Part shown: in pieces, positions 8,472 through 17,467 of the stretch | Position numbering within the stretch: the first letter of the stretch is position 1 | Layout: each line of letters opens with the position of its first letter | Assembly (NCBI RefSeq): GCF_001426585.1 | Contig: NZ_LMEI01000012.1 | Span: 338,056 to 402,055 of the forward strand | Origin: Streptomyces sp. Root431 | GTDB lineage: Bacteria > Actinomycetota > Actinomycetes > Streptomycetales > Streptomycetaceae | DNA: 64,000 nucleotides | Direction of reading: 5' to 3' | Translations under genes and position numbers: made by a program | The notes under the pieces: generated by a model | What the model was told of the DNA's origin: nothing | Database searches by the model: none | What the model saw: only the letters and a program-made list of their open reading frames with translations

Positions 8472-8502
8472 CCGGTCTTCACGAACCCGTCGTGAAGACC
8501 GG
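8472..8502. terminator. Perfect 13-bp hairpin between convergent genes
   Basis: CCGGTCTTCACGA and its exact reverse complement are separated by a five-base loop. The hairpin sits between the kinase (+) and the DUF35 gene (-). The stop codon of the DUF35 gene (8479-8481) lies inside the left arm, so the last codons form half of the stem. It probably terminates transcription in both directions. Confidence 0.7.
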
Positions 8503-8877
8503 CACCGTCACCTCGCCCTCCGCCCGGAAGGCGACCCGCAGCTCCATCCCGATCCGCAGCTCCGCCTCCGGCACGTCCACGACCTCCGTCATCATGCGCG
8601 GGCCCTCGGCGAGGTCGACGACGGCCGCGACGTACGGGACGCGCTCGCCGAAGGGCGGGAGGTCGTTCCGGTGGACGACGGACCAGGTGTAGAGCGTGGC
8701 CCGGCCGCTCGCCCGCTCCCAGCGGACGTCCTCGCTCCAGCAGTGGGGGCAGAACTCGCGCGGGTAGTGATGGGTCCTGTCGCAGGCCGCGCAGTGGCGC
8801 AGGAGCAGGTGCCCCTCGGCGGCGGCGTCCCAGTACGGGCGGGTGAAGGCGTCGATGTCGGGGTCGGCGGCCGTCAT
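8479..8877 (-). CDS. Zn-ribbon/OB-fold protein (DUF35 family)
   Basis: 132 residues. The N-terminal helix (FTRPYWDAAAEGHLLLRHC) is followed by a rubredoxin-like zinc ribbon with two CxxC pairs (CAAC ... CPHC, residues ~28-48) and an OB-fold (ATLYTWSVVHRNDLPPFGERVPYVAAVVDL). Family members act as partners of thiolases, aldolases or hydratases in CoA-thioester pathways such as steroid side-chain breakdown. The start ATG overlaps the DoxX stop (TGATG), so the two genes are translationally coupled. No thiolase partner is present in the window. Confidence 0.88.
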   Translation of the reverse strand: MTAADPDIDAFTRPYWDAAAEGHLLLRHCAACDRTHHYPREFCPHCWSEDVRWERASGRATLYTWSVVHRNDLPPFGERVPYVAAVVDLAEGPRMMTEVVDVPEAELRIGMELRVAFRAEGEVTVPVFTTGS

Positions 8878-9326
8878 CAGAAGAGTCCGATCGCGGAGTC
8901 GAGGGACCAGGTCTGCCAGGACATGGCGAAGAGGGCGACCAGGGAGATCAGCGCCATCATCGCGTTCTGCCCCTGCTCGGCCCAGTCGTGGATCATCAGG
9001 ACGAGGTAGAGGAGGTTGAGGAGGAGGCCGCCGATGAGGGCGACCGGGGTGAGGAAGCCGACGACCAGGCCGAGGCCGAGGGCGAGTTCGGCGTAGACGA
9101 CGACGTACGCCATGGCCTTGGGGCGGGGGGCGACGACGGTGTCGAAGCCCTTCTTGACCTGCGGCCACTTGTGCTTGGCGGCGACGTCGGCGGCCCAGGC
9201 TATGCCGGTGCCGCGCTCGAACCAGCCCTTCCTGTCCTTGTGGCGCCAGCTCTCCAGCCACCAGAGTCCGAGGCCGATGCGGAGGACGGCGAGCCATTCG
9301 GCGCCGGTGAGCCAGACGGTCTGCAT
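8877..9326 (-). CDS. DoxX-family integral membrane protein
   Basis: 149 residues with about four membrane segments (LAVLRIGLGLWWLESW, YVVVYAELALGLGLVVGFL, GGLLLNLLYLVLMIHD, MMALISLVALFAMSW), typical of DoxX/DoxD-like proteins. The charged loop WRHKDRKGWFERGTGIAW resembles actinobacterial members found with quinone or CoA-dependent oxidation genes. It is first in a two-gene operon with the DUF35 protein. A palindromic operator lies 24 bases upstream of its start, so it should respond to the same regulator as the other catabolic genes. Confidence 0.82.
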   Translation of the reverse strand: MQTVWLTGAEWLAVLRIGLGLWWLESWRHKDRKGWFERGTGIAWAADVAAKHKWPQVKKGFDTVVAPRPKAMAYVVVYAELALGLGLVVGFLTPVALIGGLLLNLLYLVLMIHDWAEQGQNAMMALISLVALFAMSWQTWSLDSAIGLF

Positions 9327-9349
9327 GCGCGCCCCTCGAGGAGTCGTAT

Positions 9350-9364
9350 CTGACGGTACGTCAG
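9350..9364. promoter_or_regulatory. CTGACG-N3-CGTCAG operator, DoxX promoter
   Basis: CTGACGGTACGTCAG is a perfect 6-3-6 inverted repeat lying 24 bases upstream of the DoxX start. It is the best match to a motif found before five other transcription units in this window. The size and symmetry fit a TetR-type repressor site; the regulator is not encoded here. Confidence 0.7.
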
Positions 9365-9525
9365 TTCAGCGCAGGGCGCGCCTCCCGCGCAAGGGGTGGG
9401 CGGGAGGGTCACGGCTGGAGGAGTCGGTCGAGGGAGGCGCCGGTGGCGCCGACGTGACCGATTCGCAACCGAAATCCCTCTTGGTCGAGACCCACTGCGT
9501 GTACACGTCATTACGCTCAGCATTC

Positions 9526-10707
9526 ATGGTCACCACCCCCCAGCAACGCTCCAGCCACCCCGTGTACGTCATCGGCGGCGGCCCCGGCGGACTCGCCGTC
9601 GCCGCCTCCCTGCGCGAGCGGGGTGTCCGGGTCGTCGTCCTGGAGAAGTCCGACGCCGTCGGCGCCTCCTGGCGCACCCACTACGACCGGCTGCGGCTGC
9701 ACACCACCCGGCGCCTCTCCGGCCTCCCGGGCCTGCGGATACCCCGCTCCTTCGGCCGCTGGGTCGCCCGCGCGGACGTCGTGCGCTACCTGGAGAAGTA
9801 CGCGGAGAAGCACGAGCTGGAGGTCGTGACGGGCGTCGAGGTCTTCCGGGTCGAGCGGGCGGGGGCGGAATCGACCGGGGCCGAGTCGGCCGGGGCCGAG
9901 TGGATCCTCCACGCGACCGGCGGGCGGCGGCTCATCGGCCGCGCGGTGGTCGTGGCCACCGGCTACAACCACACCCCGTACGTACCGGAGTGGCCCGGCC
10001 GCGACGCCTACGAGGGCGAGCTCAGCCACGCCCGCGCCTACCGCAACCCCGGTCCGTACGCGGGCAAGGACGTCCTCGTCGTGGGCGTGGGCAACACCGG
10101 CGCGGAGATCGCCGCCGACCTCGCCGAGGGCGGCGCCGGGCGCGTACGGCTCGCGGTGCGGACGGTCCCCCACATCGTGCGGCGGACGACACTCGGCTGG
10201 CCCGCCCAGCGGTCCGGCATCCTGATCCGGCGACTGCCCGCAGGGCTGGTGGACCGGCTGGGCGCGCTCCTCGCCAGGTTCGCGACGCCGGACCTCGCGG
10301 CGTACGGCCTGCCCCGGCCGGACACGGGCCTCGCCACCCGGCAGCGGGAGGGCGCGGTCCCCGTGCAGGACGTGGGCCTGATCGACGCCGTCCGGTCCGG
10401 GAAGGTCGAGGTCGTCGCCGCCGTCGACGGCTTCGAGGGCGGCGAGGTGCTCCTCGCGGACGGCACCCGGATCGCCCCGGACGCGGTGATCGCGGCGACC
10501 GGCTACCGCCGGGCCCTGGAACCGCTCCTCGGACACCTGGACGGCGTGCTCGACGAGCACGGCCGGCCGGTGGTGCACGGGGCGCGCTGCCCGCGTGACG
10601 TGCCGGGGCTGTACTTCACGGGGTTCACGAACCCGATCAGCGGGATGTTCCGGGAGCTGGCGATGGACGCGGAGAAGATCGCGCGGAGGATCGCCCGGAG
10701 CCGCTAG
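9526..10707 (+). CDS. Flavin-dependent monooxygenase-like NAD(P)/FAD oxidoreductase
   Basis: 393 residues. The FAD-binding Rossmann motif GGGPGG sits at ~18-23 (VYVIGGGPGGLAVA). A second dinucleotide motif, GVGNTGAEIA (~186), is for NADPH. The central ATGYNHTPYVPEWPG and the late IAATGYR motif match the CzcO/YhiW and flavin-containing monooxygenase group. It would insert oxygen into, or otherwise oxidise, a small substrate. The start ATG lies about 160 bases downstream of the CTGACG operator, on the opposite strand from DoxX, so shared control is possible. There is no obvious Shine-Dalgarno sequence. Confidence 0.82.
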   Translation: MVTTPQQRSSHPVYVIGGGPGGLAVAASLRERGVRVVVLEKSDAVGASWRTHYDRLRLHTTRRLSGLPGLRIPRSFGRWVARADVVRYLEKYAEKHELEVVTGVEVFRVERAGAESTGAESAGAEWILHATGGRRLIGRAVVVATGYNHTPYVPEWPGRDAYEGELSHARAYRNPGPYAGKDVLVVGVGNTGAEIAADLAEGGAGRVRLAVRTVPHIVRRTTLGWPAQRSGILIRRLPAGLVDRLGALLARFATPDLAAYGLPRPDTGLATRQREGAVPVQDVGLIDAVRSGKVEVVAAVDGFEGGEVLLADGTRIAPDAVIAATGYRRALEPLLGHLDGVLDEHGRPVVHGARCPRDVPGLYFTGFTNPISGMFRELAMDAEKIARRIARSR

Positions 10708-10892
10708 GGGACGGCCAGGGGCCACTGGAGGCCGCCAGGGGCCGGATAGGGGCTGGGGGCCGCCAGGGGCCACCAGGGGCGATCACGCGACGGACCGCCC
10801 GGAGCCGCCGAGAGGACCGCACGAAGGCATCGGGCCGGCCCTCCGCCCCCGCATCACCCCAACATCCCAACATCCCCACCGCACGCCCATTC

Positions 10893-10931
10893 CTGACTGA
10901 CCGTCAGTTCTGTAATCTGACCATGCGTCAG
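10893..10931. promoter_or_regulatory. Two CTGACG-type operators before the acyl-CoA synthetase
   Basis: CTGACT-GAC-CGTCAG (10893-10907) and CTGACC-ATG-CGTCAG (10917-10931) each differ from the perfect palindrome by one base and lie on the same helical face (24 bases apart). They are 35-70 bases upstream of the start of the ADP-forming acyl-CoA synthetase. The preceding 10708-10780 is a run of GCCAGGGGCC-like repeats with no gene. Confidence 0.6.
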
Positions 10932-10965
10932 GTCAGCAGTCATGGGCGGAAGGTGGAGCGGAACG

Positions 10966-13188
10966 ATGCTTGGATCGACTCACGGCACCTTCACCACCGA
11001 TCTCCGCGCACGGGTGGTCGCCTGCGGGGAGGCGCCCACCGCCGTCGTGCACGGCGTCACCGTCGCCCCCGGCGACCAGGACGTTAGCGGGCGGCCGTTG
11101 CACGCCCCCGTGCCCGATCTCGACCGGTTCTTCCGGCCCGGGTCCGTCGCCGTCGTCGGCGCCTCCGACACCGAGGGCCGCCCCAACACCGGGATCACCC
11201 GGCAGCTGCTCGCCTGGGCCGAGCGCGTCGGGGCGCGGATCCATCCGGTCCATCCGACCCGGGAGAGCGTCTTCGGGATCGACTGCGTGCCCTCCGTCGG
11301 TGCGCTCGCCGAGCCCGTCGACCTCGCCGTCCTCCTCGTCGCCGACCCGCTCCCCGTGATCGAGGAACTGGCCGACACGAAGGTGAAGTTCGCGGTCGCT
11401 TTCGCCTCCGGCTTCGCCGAGACCGGTGAGGCGGGCGCCGCCGCGCAGGAACGGCTCGCCGCCGCCGTACGCCGCTCGGGGCTCCGGCTCCTCGGCCCCA
11501 ACACCAACCTCAACGCCTTCGAGCGCTTCCGCGAGGACCTCGAAGGCCCCGCCGTCGCGCTCATCACGCAGTCCGGCCACCAGGGGCGGCCCGTCTTCAC
11601 CCTCCAGGAGCTGGGCGTCCGGCTCTCGCACTGGGCCCCGACCGGCAACGAAGCCGACCTGGAGACCTCCGACTTCATCTCGTACTTCGCGGGACTTCCC
11701 GAGGTCGGGGCCATCGCCTGTTACGTCGAGGGGCTCAAGGACGGCCGTTCCTTCCTCCTCGCCGCCGACCGGGCCGCGCGCCAGGGCGTCCCCGTCGTCG
11801 CCGTGAAGGTCGGCCGGACCGAGACCGGGGCCCGTACCGCCGCGTCCCACACCGGCAAGCTCACCGGCGCCGACCAGGTCGTCGACGCGGCCATGCGGCA
11901 GTACGGGGTGATCCGGGTCGACGGGCTCGACCAGCTCCAGGACACCGCGACCCTGCTCGCCCGCGCCCGCAGGCCGCAGGCCGACGGGGTCGTCGTCTAC
12001 TCGATCTCCGGCGGTACGGGAGCCCACTTCGCCGACCTGGCCACGGCGGCGGGACTCGAACTCCCCACGCTCCCCCAGGCCAAGCAGGACGAGCTGCACC
12101 AGTGGATCCCGGAGTACCTGAGCGTCTCCAACCCCGTCGACAACGGCGGGCACCCGGTGGGCGACTGGCGCGGCCGGAAGATCATCGACGCGATCCTCGC
12201 CGACCCCTCCGTCGGCGTCCTCATCTGTCCGATCACCGGCCCCTTCCCGCCCATGAGCGACAAGCTCGCGCAGGACCTGGTCGACGCCGCCGAGGCGACG
12301 GACAAGCTGGTGTGCGTGGTCTGGGGCTCGCCGGTGGGGACGGAGGAGGCGTACCGCACGACCCTCCTCGGCTCCTCGCGGGTCGCGACCTTCCGCACCT
12401 TCGGGAACTGCATCGGGGCCGTCAAGGCCTACCTCGACCACCACCGCTTCACCACCGGCTACCGCTCCCCCTTCGACGAGGCGCCCCGCACCCCCTCCCC
12501 CTCCCTCCGCAAGGCCCAGGCCCTCATGCGGCCCGGCCGGCGGCTCAGCGAGCACGCGGCGAAGCAACTGCTGCGGGCGTACGGGATACGGGTGCCGCGC
12601 GAGCAGCTCGTGACGAGCGCGGCGGCGGCGGTCCGGGCGGCCGGGCTCGTCGGCTACCCGGTCGTGATGAAGGCGTCCGGCGCGCAGCTCGCGCACAAGA
12701 CCGAGCTGGGCCTGGTGAAGGTCGGGCTGACCTCGGCGAGCCAGGTCCGGGACGCGTACCGCGAGCTCACCGACATCGCCCGGTACGAGTCGATCGACCT
12801 CGACGGCATCCTCGTCTGCCAGATGGTCGGGCGCGGCGTGGAGATGGTGGTGGGCGTGACCCGCGACGAGCTCTTCGGCCCGACGGTGACGGTCGGACTC
12901 GGCGGGGTGCTCGTCGAGGTCCTGAACGACACGGCCGTCCGCGTCCCGCCCTTCGGCGAGAACGAGGCCCGTTCCATGCTCGCCGAGCTGCGGGGCCGGG
13001 CGCTGCTCGACGGCGTACGGGGAGCTCCGCCGGCCGACGTCGACGCGCTCGTCGAGGTCGTGCTGCGGGTGCAGCGGATGGCCCTCGAACTCGACGGCGA
13101 CCTCGCCGAACTGGACATCAACCCGCTGATGGTGCTGCCGCGCGGGCAGGGGGCGGTGGCCCTGGACGCGCTCGCGGTCTGCCGATAG
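10966..13188 (+). CDS. Acetate/acyl--CoA ligase (NDP-forming) family protein
   Basis: About 740 residues from ATG 10966, chosen for the GGTGGAG site seven bases upstream; ATG 10942 is the alternative. The order is: CoA-binding Rossmann domain (FRPGSVAVVGASDTEGRPN), succinyl-CoA ligase-like domains (VVAVKVGRTETGARTAASHTGKLTG; YSISGGTGAHFADLA), then a C-terminal ATP-grasp domain (LLRAYGIRVPREQ, YPVVMKASGAQLAHKTELGLVKVGL, ELDINPLMVLP). The family joins CoA to a carboxylic acid with ADP formation. It overlaps no gene but is followed 8 bases later by enoyl-CoA hydratase, so it forms an operon activating and processing an acid. Confidence 0.88.
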   Translation: MLGSTHGTFTTDLRARVVACGEAPTAVVHGVTVAPGDQDVSGRPLHAPVPDLDRFFRPGSVAVVGASDTEGRPNTGITRQLLAWAERVGARIHPVHPTRESVFGIDCVPSVGALAEPVDLAVLLVADPLPVIEELADTKVKFAVAFASGFAETGEAGAAAQERLAAAVRRSGLRLLGPNTNLNAFERFREDLEGPAVALITQSGHQGRPVFTLQELGVRLSHWAPTGNEADLETSDFISYFAGLPEVGAIACYVEGLKDGRSFLLAADRAARQGVPVVAVKVGRTETGARTAASHTGKLTGADQVVDAAMRQYGVIRVDGLDQLQDTATLLARARRPQADGVVVYSISGGTGAHFADLATAAGLELPTLPQAKQDELHQWIPEYLSVSNPVDNGGHPVGDWRGRKIIDAILADPSVGVLICPITGPFPPMSDKLAQDLVDAAEATDKLVCVVWGSPVGTEEAYRTTLLGSSRVATFRTFGNCIGAVKAYLDHHRFTTGYRSPFDEAPRTPSPSLRKAQALMRPGRRLSEHAAKQLLRAYGIRVPREQLVTSAAAAVRAAGLVGYPVVMKASGAQLAHKTELGLVKVGLTSASQVRDAYRELTDIARYESIDLDGILVCQMVGRGVEMVVGVTRDELFGPTVTVGLGGVLVEVLNDTAVRVPPFGENEARSMLAELRGRALLDGVRGAPPADVDALVEVVLRVQRMALELDGDLAELDINPLMVLPRGQGAVALDALAVCR

Positions 13189-13196
13189 GAGCACTT

Positions 13197-13982
13197 GTGA
13201 CCGACGTCCTCCACGCCGTCGAGAACGGCGTCTCATGGATCACGCTCAACCGCCCCGAGGCGATGAACGCGGTCACCTGGGAACAGCGGGAGCGGATCAT
13301 CGCCCTGCTCGGCGAGGCCTCCGCCGACCCGGACGTCCGGGCGGTGGTCGTCACGGCGACGGGCCGGGGCTTCTGCGCGGGCGCGGACCTGCGGGGCGCG
13401 CCCGCCACCGGGGACCGGGTCGCGGGGGACGTGGCCCGGATGATCCGGCAGGGCGCGCAGCGCTTCATCGGAGCGGTGATGGACTGCGAGAAGCCGGTGA
13501 TCGCGGCGGTGAACGGCACGGCGGCGGGGATCGGCGCGCACCTGGCGTTCGCGTGCGACCTGGTGCTGGCGGCGGACTCGGCGCGCTTCATCGAGGTGTT
13601 CGTCCGGCGGGGCCTGGTCCCGGACGGCGGAGGCGCGTATCTCCTCCCCCGGCTGATCGGCCCGCAGCGGGCGAAGGAGCTGATGTTCTTCGGCGACGCG
13701 GTCGGCGCGGCGGAGGCGAAGGAGCTGGGCCTGGTGAACCGGGTCGTCCCGGCGGAGGACCTGGAGAAGACGGCCCGCGAATGGGCGGAACGCCTGGCGG
13801 CGGGCCCGACCCGCGCCATCGCCCTGACGAAGCAGCTCGTGAACGCGTCCCTGGACACGGACCGCGCGACCGCCTTCGCGACGGAGGCGACGGCCCAGGA
13901 GCTGAACATGACGACGCGGGACGCGCAGGAGGGGGTGGCGAGCTTCGTGGAGCGGCGGGAGGCGCGGTACGAGGGGCGGTAG
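13197..13982 (+). CDS. Enoyl-CoA hydratase/isomerase (crotonase family)
   Basis: 261 residues from a GTG with AGGAG six bases upstream. Crotonase landmarks are TLNRPEAMNAVT, the oxyanion loop GRGFCAGADLR, the second oxyanion strand AAVNGTAAGIGAHLAFACDLVLAADSARF and the catalytic-region VRRGLVPDGGGAYLLPRLIG. It would hydrate or isomerise an unsaturated acyl-CoA. It lies 8 bases downstream of the NDP-forming acyl-CoA synthetase and is presumably under the same pair of CTGACG operators. Confidence 0.92.
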   Translation: MTDVLHAVENGVSWITLNRPEAMNAVTWEQRERIIALLGEASADPDVRAVVVTATGRGFCAGADLRGAPATGDRVAGDVARMIRQGAQRFIGAVMDCEKPVIAAVNGTAAGIGAHLAFACDLVLAADSARFIEVFVRRGLVPDGGGAYLLPRLIGPQRAKELMFFGDAVGAAEAKELGLVNRVVPAEDLEKTAREWAERLAAGPTRAIALTKQLVNASLDTDRATAFATEATAQELNMTTRDAQEGVASFVERREARYEGR

Positions 13983-14054
13983 CGGAGGCTGTCCTACCGG
14001 AGCCTTATGGTGTGTCGCGCATATGCCACACACTGCCGCTCCGGGGGGAACGGA

Positions 14055-17000
14055 ATGCCCAACTCCGCGCGCTCGCGCAAAAGATCCCGCAGGTCCCGAA
14101 GATCCCTTCTTCTCGTTCCCGCGCTCCTCACTGCTCTGCTGAGTCCGATGCTGCCGGCGGGGGTCGCGGTGGCGGCCACGCCGGCGGCGACCGCGAGCAC
14201 GGCTCCCGCGCCGGAAACCGAACCGGAACCGGAACCTTCGTCGACGCCGACGGACCCGACACCGGACCCGACACCGACCCCGACGGTCGAGCCGGCGCCC
14301 ACCCCCACCGTGGCCCCCACCATCGACAACTGCCCCGCCCTGCCGCTCGCCCCCTTCGGCGACCCGGGCGACGCGGTCAGGACGGTGTCCGTGCCCGCCC
14401 CCGGCTCCGTCTGTTTCACGGTGACGGTGGAGCGGCCGGGACTGCACAAGGTGCTGGGCACCGGAAACCTGGCCGCCACGTTCTCCTCCGGCGGAACGCC
14501 CGTGTGCCCCACGGCCGGTATCGGCTTCGTGTCCTGCGACCTGGCCGTCGGCACGTACCGGCTCGACATCGCCAACCACGCGGGGGGCTACACGGGTGAG
14601 ACGCGGATCGCGGTCCTCCCGTTGATGCCGGGCCCGGGCTGTACCGGCCCCGTCAGCACCGACATCGGCGCACCACCGACGACCGGCACCCTCTCCGACA
14701 CCCTTGGCCTCATCTGCCACTCCTTCACTGCCGAGCAGGGCGCCTTGGTCAAGGCGCAGCTCCGAGGTGTCTCCGGGTACGCCACGTTCACCGGGTGGAT
14801 CACCGACGACACGGGCAAGCACCTCTGCAGCGTCGGCTACACCTGCGTGCTGCCCGCCGGGACCGGCGGCTACCGCGTCCTTTCGGACGTCAGCGCCGGC
14901 GGCTCCTCCGGCCCCCTCACGTACACCGTGCAGGTCCGACGCCTCTCCGACCCCGTCGGGTGCGCGGTGGCGTCCGTGACGCCGTACGGCTCCGGTCCCG
15001 CCGACGCCGTGTCTCCTCTCCCGTGCAGGACGTTCACGCCGGCCACCTCCGGCTCGTACGAGATCCAGGCCTTCGACGCGGACGGCGTCCCCCGCGGCGT
15101 CGAGATGTACGGAGCGACCGGACAGGTCTGCGACCACGAGTGCCGGCTCACCGCGGGCGTCACCTACACCCTCATCGGCGGCGACCCTCTGCGCATCACC
15201 GACCCGCGGTCCTCGCAGGGCTGCTCGGACTCGGTGTTCGCCCAGCCGCAGTGGTACTCCCTCACCGAGCCGGGCGAGATCGACTGCGTGAACCTGGCGG
15301 CCCCCCAGGGCGCCAAGCTGGCCCTCATGACGAGTTCGTCCGCATACGCCGGCGCACAGATGAACGTCACGGTGCGGGACGCGACCGGCGCGCCGATCTG
15401 CTGGGGCCTCCCCGCCGTGGGCACCTGCCTCCTCAGCGGCACCGCCCCGTATCGCGCGCTGGTGACGGGCAGAAGCAGCTCGTTCACCGGTTCGTACGGG
15501 CTCGTTGTCCACCGCACGGACGTGTCGAGCGCCTGCCGGCCCTTCCCCGCGGGCGGCTTCGGCGCCGACCCGGCCCAGGTGAAGGCGACCGTCGAGGCCG
15601 ACGCCTTCGCCGACTGCCTGACGATTCCGGCGGACGCCCACACGAGCCGCGAACTCCTGGAGATCACGAACGCGACCGGCTACAGCTCCCTCGACGTGGC
15701 CGTCGTCGACGAGAAGGGCCGTCGGGTCTGCGACGCGGACGAGGATGACAGCACCTTGGCGAACTGCTCCCTGACGCCCGGGCTCTCGCACACGGTGCTC
15801 CTCCGTAGCGCCGGCTCCCCCTCCGAGCACACGCTCACCCGCCGGGACATCACCGCCACCGCGCGCGGCTGCGTCACGACCCCCGCCACAGCGGTCGGCC
15901 GTCCGTCGGCCGCGGGCCTCTCCGCCGTGTCCGGCCGGCTCGTCTGCCACCGGGTGACCACCGCCGACGCCCGGGACACCCTGCACGTGGACGCCCGCGC
16001 CACGCCGGACCCCTCCGCCTCTGCCCTCGGCGTGTACCGGCCGGACGGTGCGGATGCCTGTGACGACCCGTTGTACGGCTGTGCCGTCACCGGGTCCACC
16101 GGCTACCAGGTGATCGTCGAGGTCGAGAAGGACGCGACCACCACCCCCGCCTACCGCCTCGACGCACTCCGGATCGGCACCGCTGCCGGGCCCGCGCCCG
16201 AGTGCGCCAAGGTCCCCAATGTGAGCTACGGCTTCGGGCCGCTCGTCGCCACCCTTTCCGAGCAGAAGACCGCGATCTGTGCCGTGCTCCCGACGATGTC
16301 GGGCGACCGCTTCGTCATGCCGCAGACGTCCGGTACCACCCTTTCGGGCACGCCGACCCCCAGGCTGTACACGCTGGCGGACCGCCAGGACGGCTGTACG
16401 GAGCGGTACTACTACGGGCGCTACGAGTGCGAGGTTCCGACGGCGGACGAGTGGTACCCGGTGTCCCGGCCGACCGTCCTCCTGATCGGCATGCCGTCGA
16501 AGCCCGCCACGTCCTCCGTGCCGGTATCGGCGAAGTTCTCCTGCGTGTACTCGCCCTGCGGCACCGACTCCCGGACCATCGGCACCGTCACCCCCGGCAC
16601 CGTCGGCGCCGGGAAGATCACCATGAAGGTCACCGGCACCGCCCTGCACGAGAAGGACGTCGTCGAGCTCACCTCCGGCTCCTACCGCGCCCGCTCGACG
16701 ACGGTCTCCGTCGCGACCGACCGCCGGAGCATGCTGGTCTCACTCGACCTGACGAGCGCCCCGCGCACCAGGCTGTACGCGACCGTGGTCACGCACGACG
16801 CCGAGAGGTTCGCGCGCGGCCAGATCACCGTCATCGCCCCCCTCCACGTCACCGCCGCCCCCAAGATCACGGGCACGGTCGTCGTCGGCGGCAAGGTGAC
16901 GGCGACGAGCGGTTCGTGGTCACCGGCGGCCGAGGGGTACGCGTACCAGTGGCGGGCCAACGGCGTGATCATCGCGGGGGCCACGGCCTCCTCGTACACG

Positions 17001-17381
17001 ATCCCGTCGACCCTCCAGGGCAAGCAGCTGTCGGTCTCGGTGACCGCCCGCAAGGCGGGTCACCCGGCCGTGACCGGCGCCAGCGCGACCGCCGTCGTCA
17101 AGGGCGTCGCCCCCAAGGCGACCAAGGCCCCCTACACCACCGGCACCGTCAGGGTCGGCCGGACGCTGACCCTGAACCGGGGGACGTGGACGCCGGCGCC
17201 GACCTCGTACGCCTACCAGTGGTACGCGAACGGGCGGGCGATCAGCGGGGCGACGAAGGCCTGGTTCACGCTGACGTCGGCGCAGCGCGGGCTGAAGATC
17301 ACCGTGCGGGTGACGGCCTACCGGACCGGGCACCTCAACGGTGTCGCGTGGACCCCGGCGACCTCGGCGGTCGTCGGCTGA
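14055..17381 (+). CDS. Large secreted protein with C-terminal Ig-like repeats
   Basis: About 1108 residues from ATG 14055, preceded by GGGGGGAA. The signal peptide has an Arg/Lys/Ser-rich n-region, then LLLVPALLTALLSPMLPAGVAVAA. A Pro/Glu/Thr spacer with repeated PTPT/EPEPEP leads to a long body of Cys-containing ~110-residue units (CxxxT..., 'LICHSFTAEQGALV', 'LPCRTFTPATSGSY', 'DCLTIPADAHTS'), resembling pre-peptidase C-terminal-like sandwiches. Two bacterial Ig-like modules end the protein (GTVVVGGKVTATSGSWSPA...YAYQWRANG; GTVRVGRTLTLNRGTWTPA...YAYQWYANG). No catalytic domain is seen. It is probably an extracellular binding or structural protein, and its relation to the flanking catabolic genes is unclear. 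Confidence 0.8.
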   Translation: MPNSARSRKRSRRSRRSLLLVPALLTALLSPMLPAGVAVAATPAATASTAPAPETEPEPEPSSTPTDPTPDPTPTPTVEPAPTPTVAPTIDNCPALPLAPFGDPGDAVRTVSVPAPGSVCFTVTVERPGLHKVLGTGNLAATFSSGGTPVCPTAGIGFVSCDLAVGTYRLDIANHAGGYTGETRIAVLPLMPGPGCTGPVSTDIGAPPTTGTLSDTLGLICHSFTAEQGALVKAQLRGVSGYATFTGWITDDTGKHLCSVGYTCVLPAGTGGYRVLSDVSAGGSSGPLTYTVQVRRLSDPVGCAVASVTPYGSGPADAVSPLPCRTFTPATSGSYEIQAFDADGVPRGVEMYGATGQVCDHECRLTAGVTYTLIGGDPLRITDPRSSQGCSDSVFAQPQWYSLTEPGEIDCVNLAAPQGAKLALMTSSSAYAGAQMNVTVRDATGAPICWGLPAVGTCLLSGTAPYRALVTGRSSSFTGSYGLVVHRTDVSSACRPFPAGGFGADPAQVKATVEADAFADCLTIPADAHTSRELLEITNATGYSSLDVAVVDEKGRRVCDADEDDSTLANCSLTPGLSHTVLLRSAGSPSEHTLTRRDITATARGCVTTPATAVGRPSAAGLSAVSGRLVCHRVTTADARDTLHVDARATPDPSASALGVYRPDGADACDDPLYGCAVTGSTGYQVIVEVEKDATTTPAYRLDALRIGTAAGPAPECAKVPNVSYGFGPLVATLSEQKTAICAVLPTMSGDRFVMPQTSGTTLSGTPTPRLYTLADRQDGCTERYYYGRYECEVPTADEWYPVSRPTVLLIGMPSKPATSSVPVSAKFSCVYSPCGTDSRTIGTVTPGTVGAGKITMKVTGTALHEKDVVELTSGSYRARSTTVSVATDRRSMLVSLDLTSAPRTRLYATVVTHDAERFARGQITVIAPLHVTAAPKITGTVVVGGKVTATSGSWSPAAEGYAYQWRANGVIIAGATASSYTIPSTLQGKQLSVSVTARKAGHPAVTGASATAVVKGVAPKATKAPYTTGTVRVGRTLTLNRGTWTPAPTSYAYQWYANGRAISGATKAWFTLTSAQRGLKITVRVTAYRTGHLNGVAWTPATSAVVG

Positions 17382-17404
17382 TCCTCGTATCGGGATGAAG
17401 CATG

Positions 17405-17440
17405 CCCCCCGGGGCGGCGGACCGCCGTCGCCCCGGGGGC
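17405..17440 (+). terminator. GC-rich hairpin terminator after the secreted protein
   Basis: A 15-base arm CCCCCGGGGCGGCGG pairs with the downstream arm (one mismatch) around a three-base loop and is followed by TTCCTAT. It separates the large secreted protein from the flavin reductase operator just downstream. Confidence 0.65.
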
Positions 17441-17447
17441 TTCCTAT

Positions 17448-17462
17448 CTGACGAACCGTCAG
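17448..17462. promoter_or_regulatory. CTGACG-N3-CGTCAG operator, flavin reductase promoter
   Basis: CTGACGAACCGTCAG is a perfect copy of the shared palindrome, ending five bases before the likely ATG of the flavin reductase. A repressor here would cover the start site of transcription. Confidence 0.7.
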
Positions 17463-17467
17463 CTTCA

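Noticed and set aside
10708..10890. GCCAGGGGCC repeats as a possible mobile element or RNA gene
   Set aside because: Short irregular repeats with no flanking duplication, no long stem and no terminator; reported only as context for the operators.
13233..16649. A 1138-codon minus-strand open frame
   Set aside because: It lies antisense to enoyl-CoA hydratase and the secreted protein and has a composition of random high-GC translation (RRHGRG...), with no domain.
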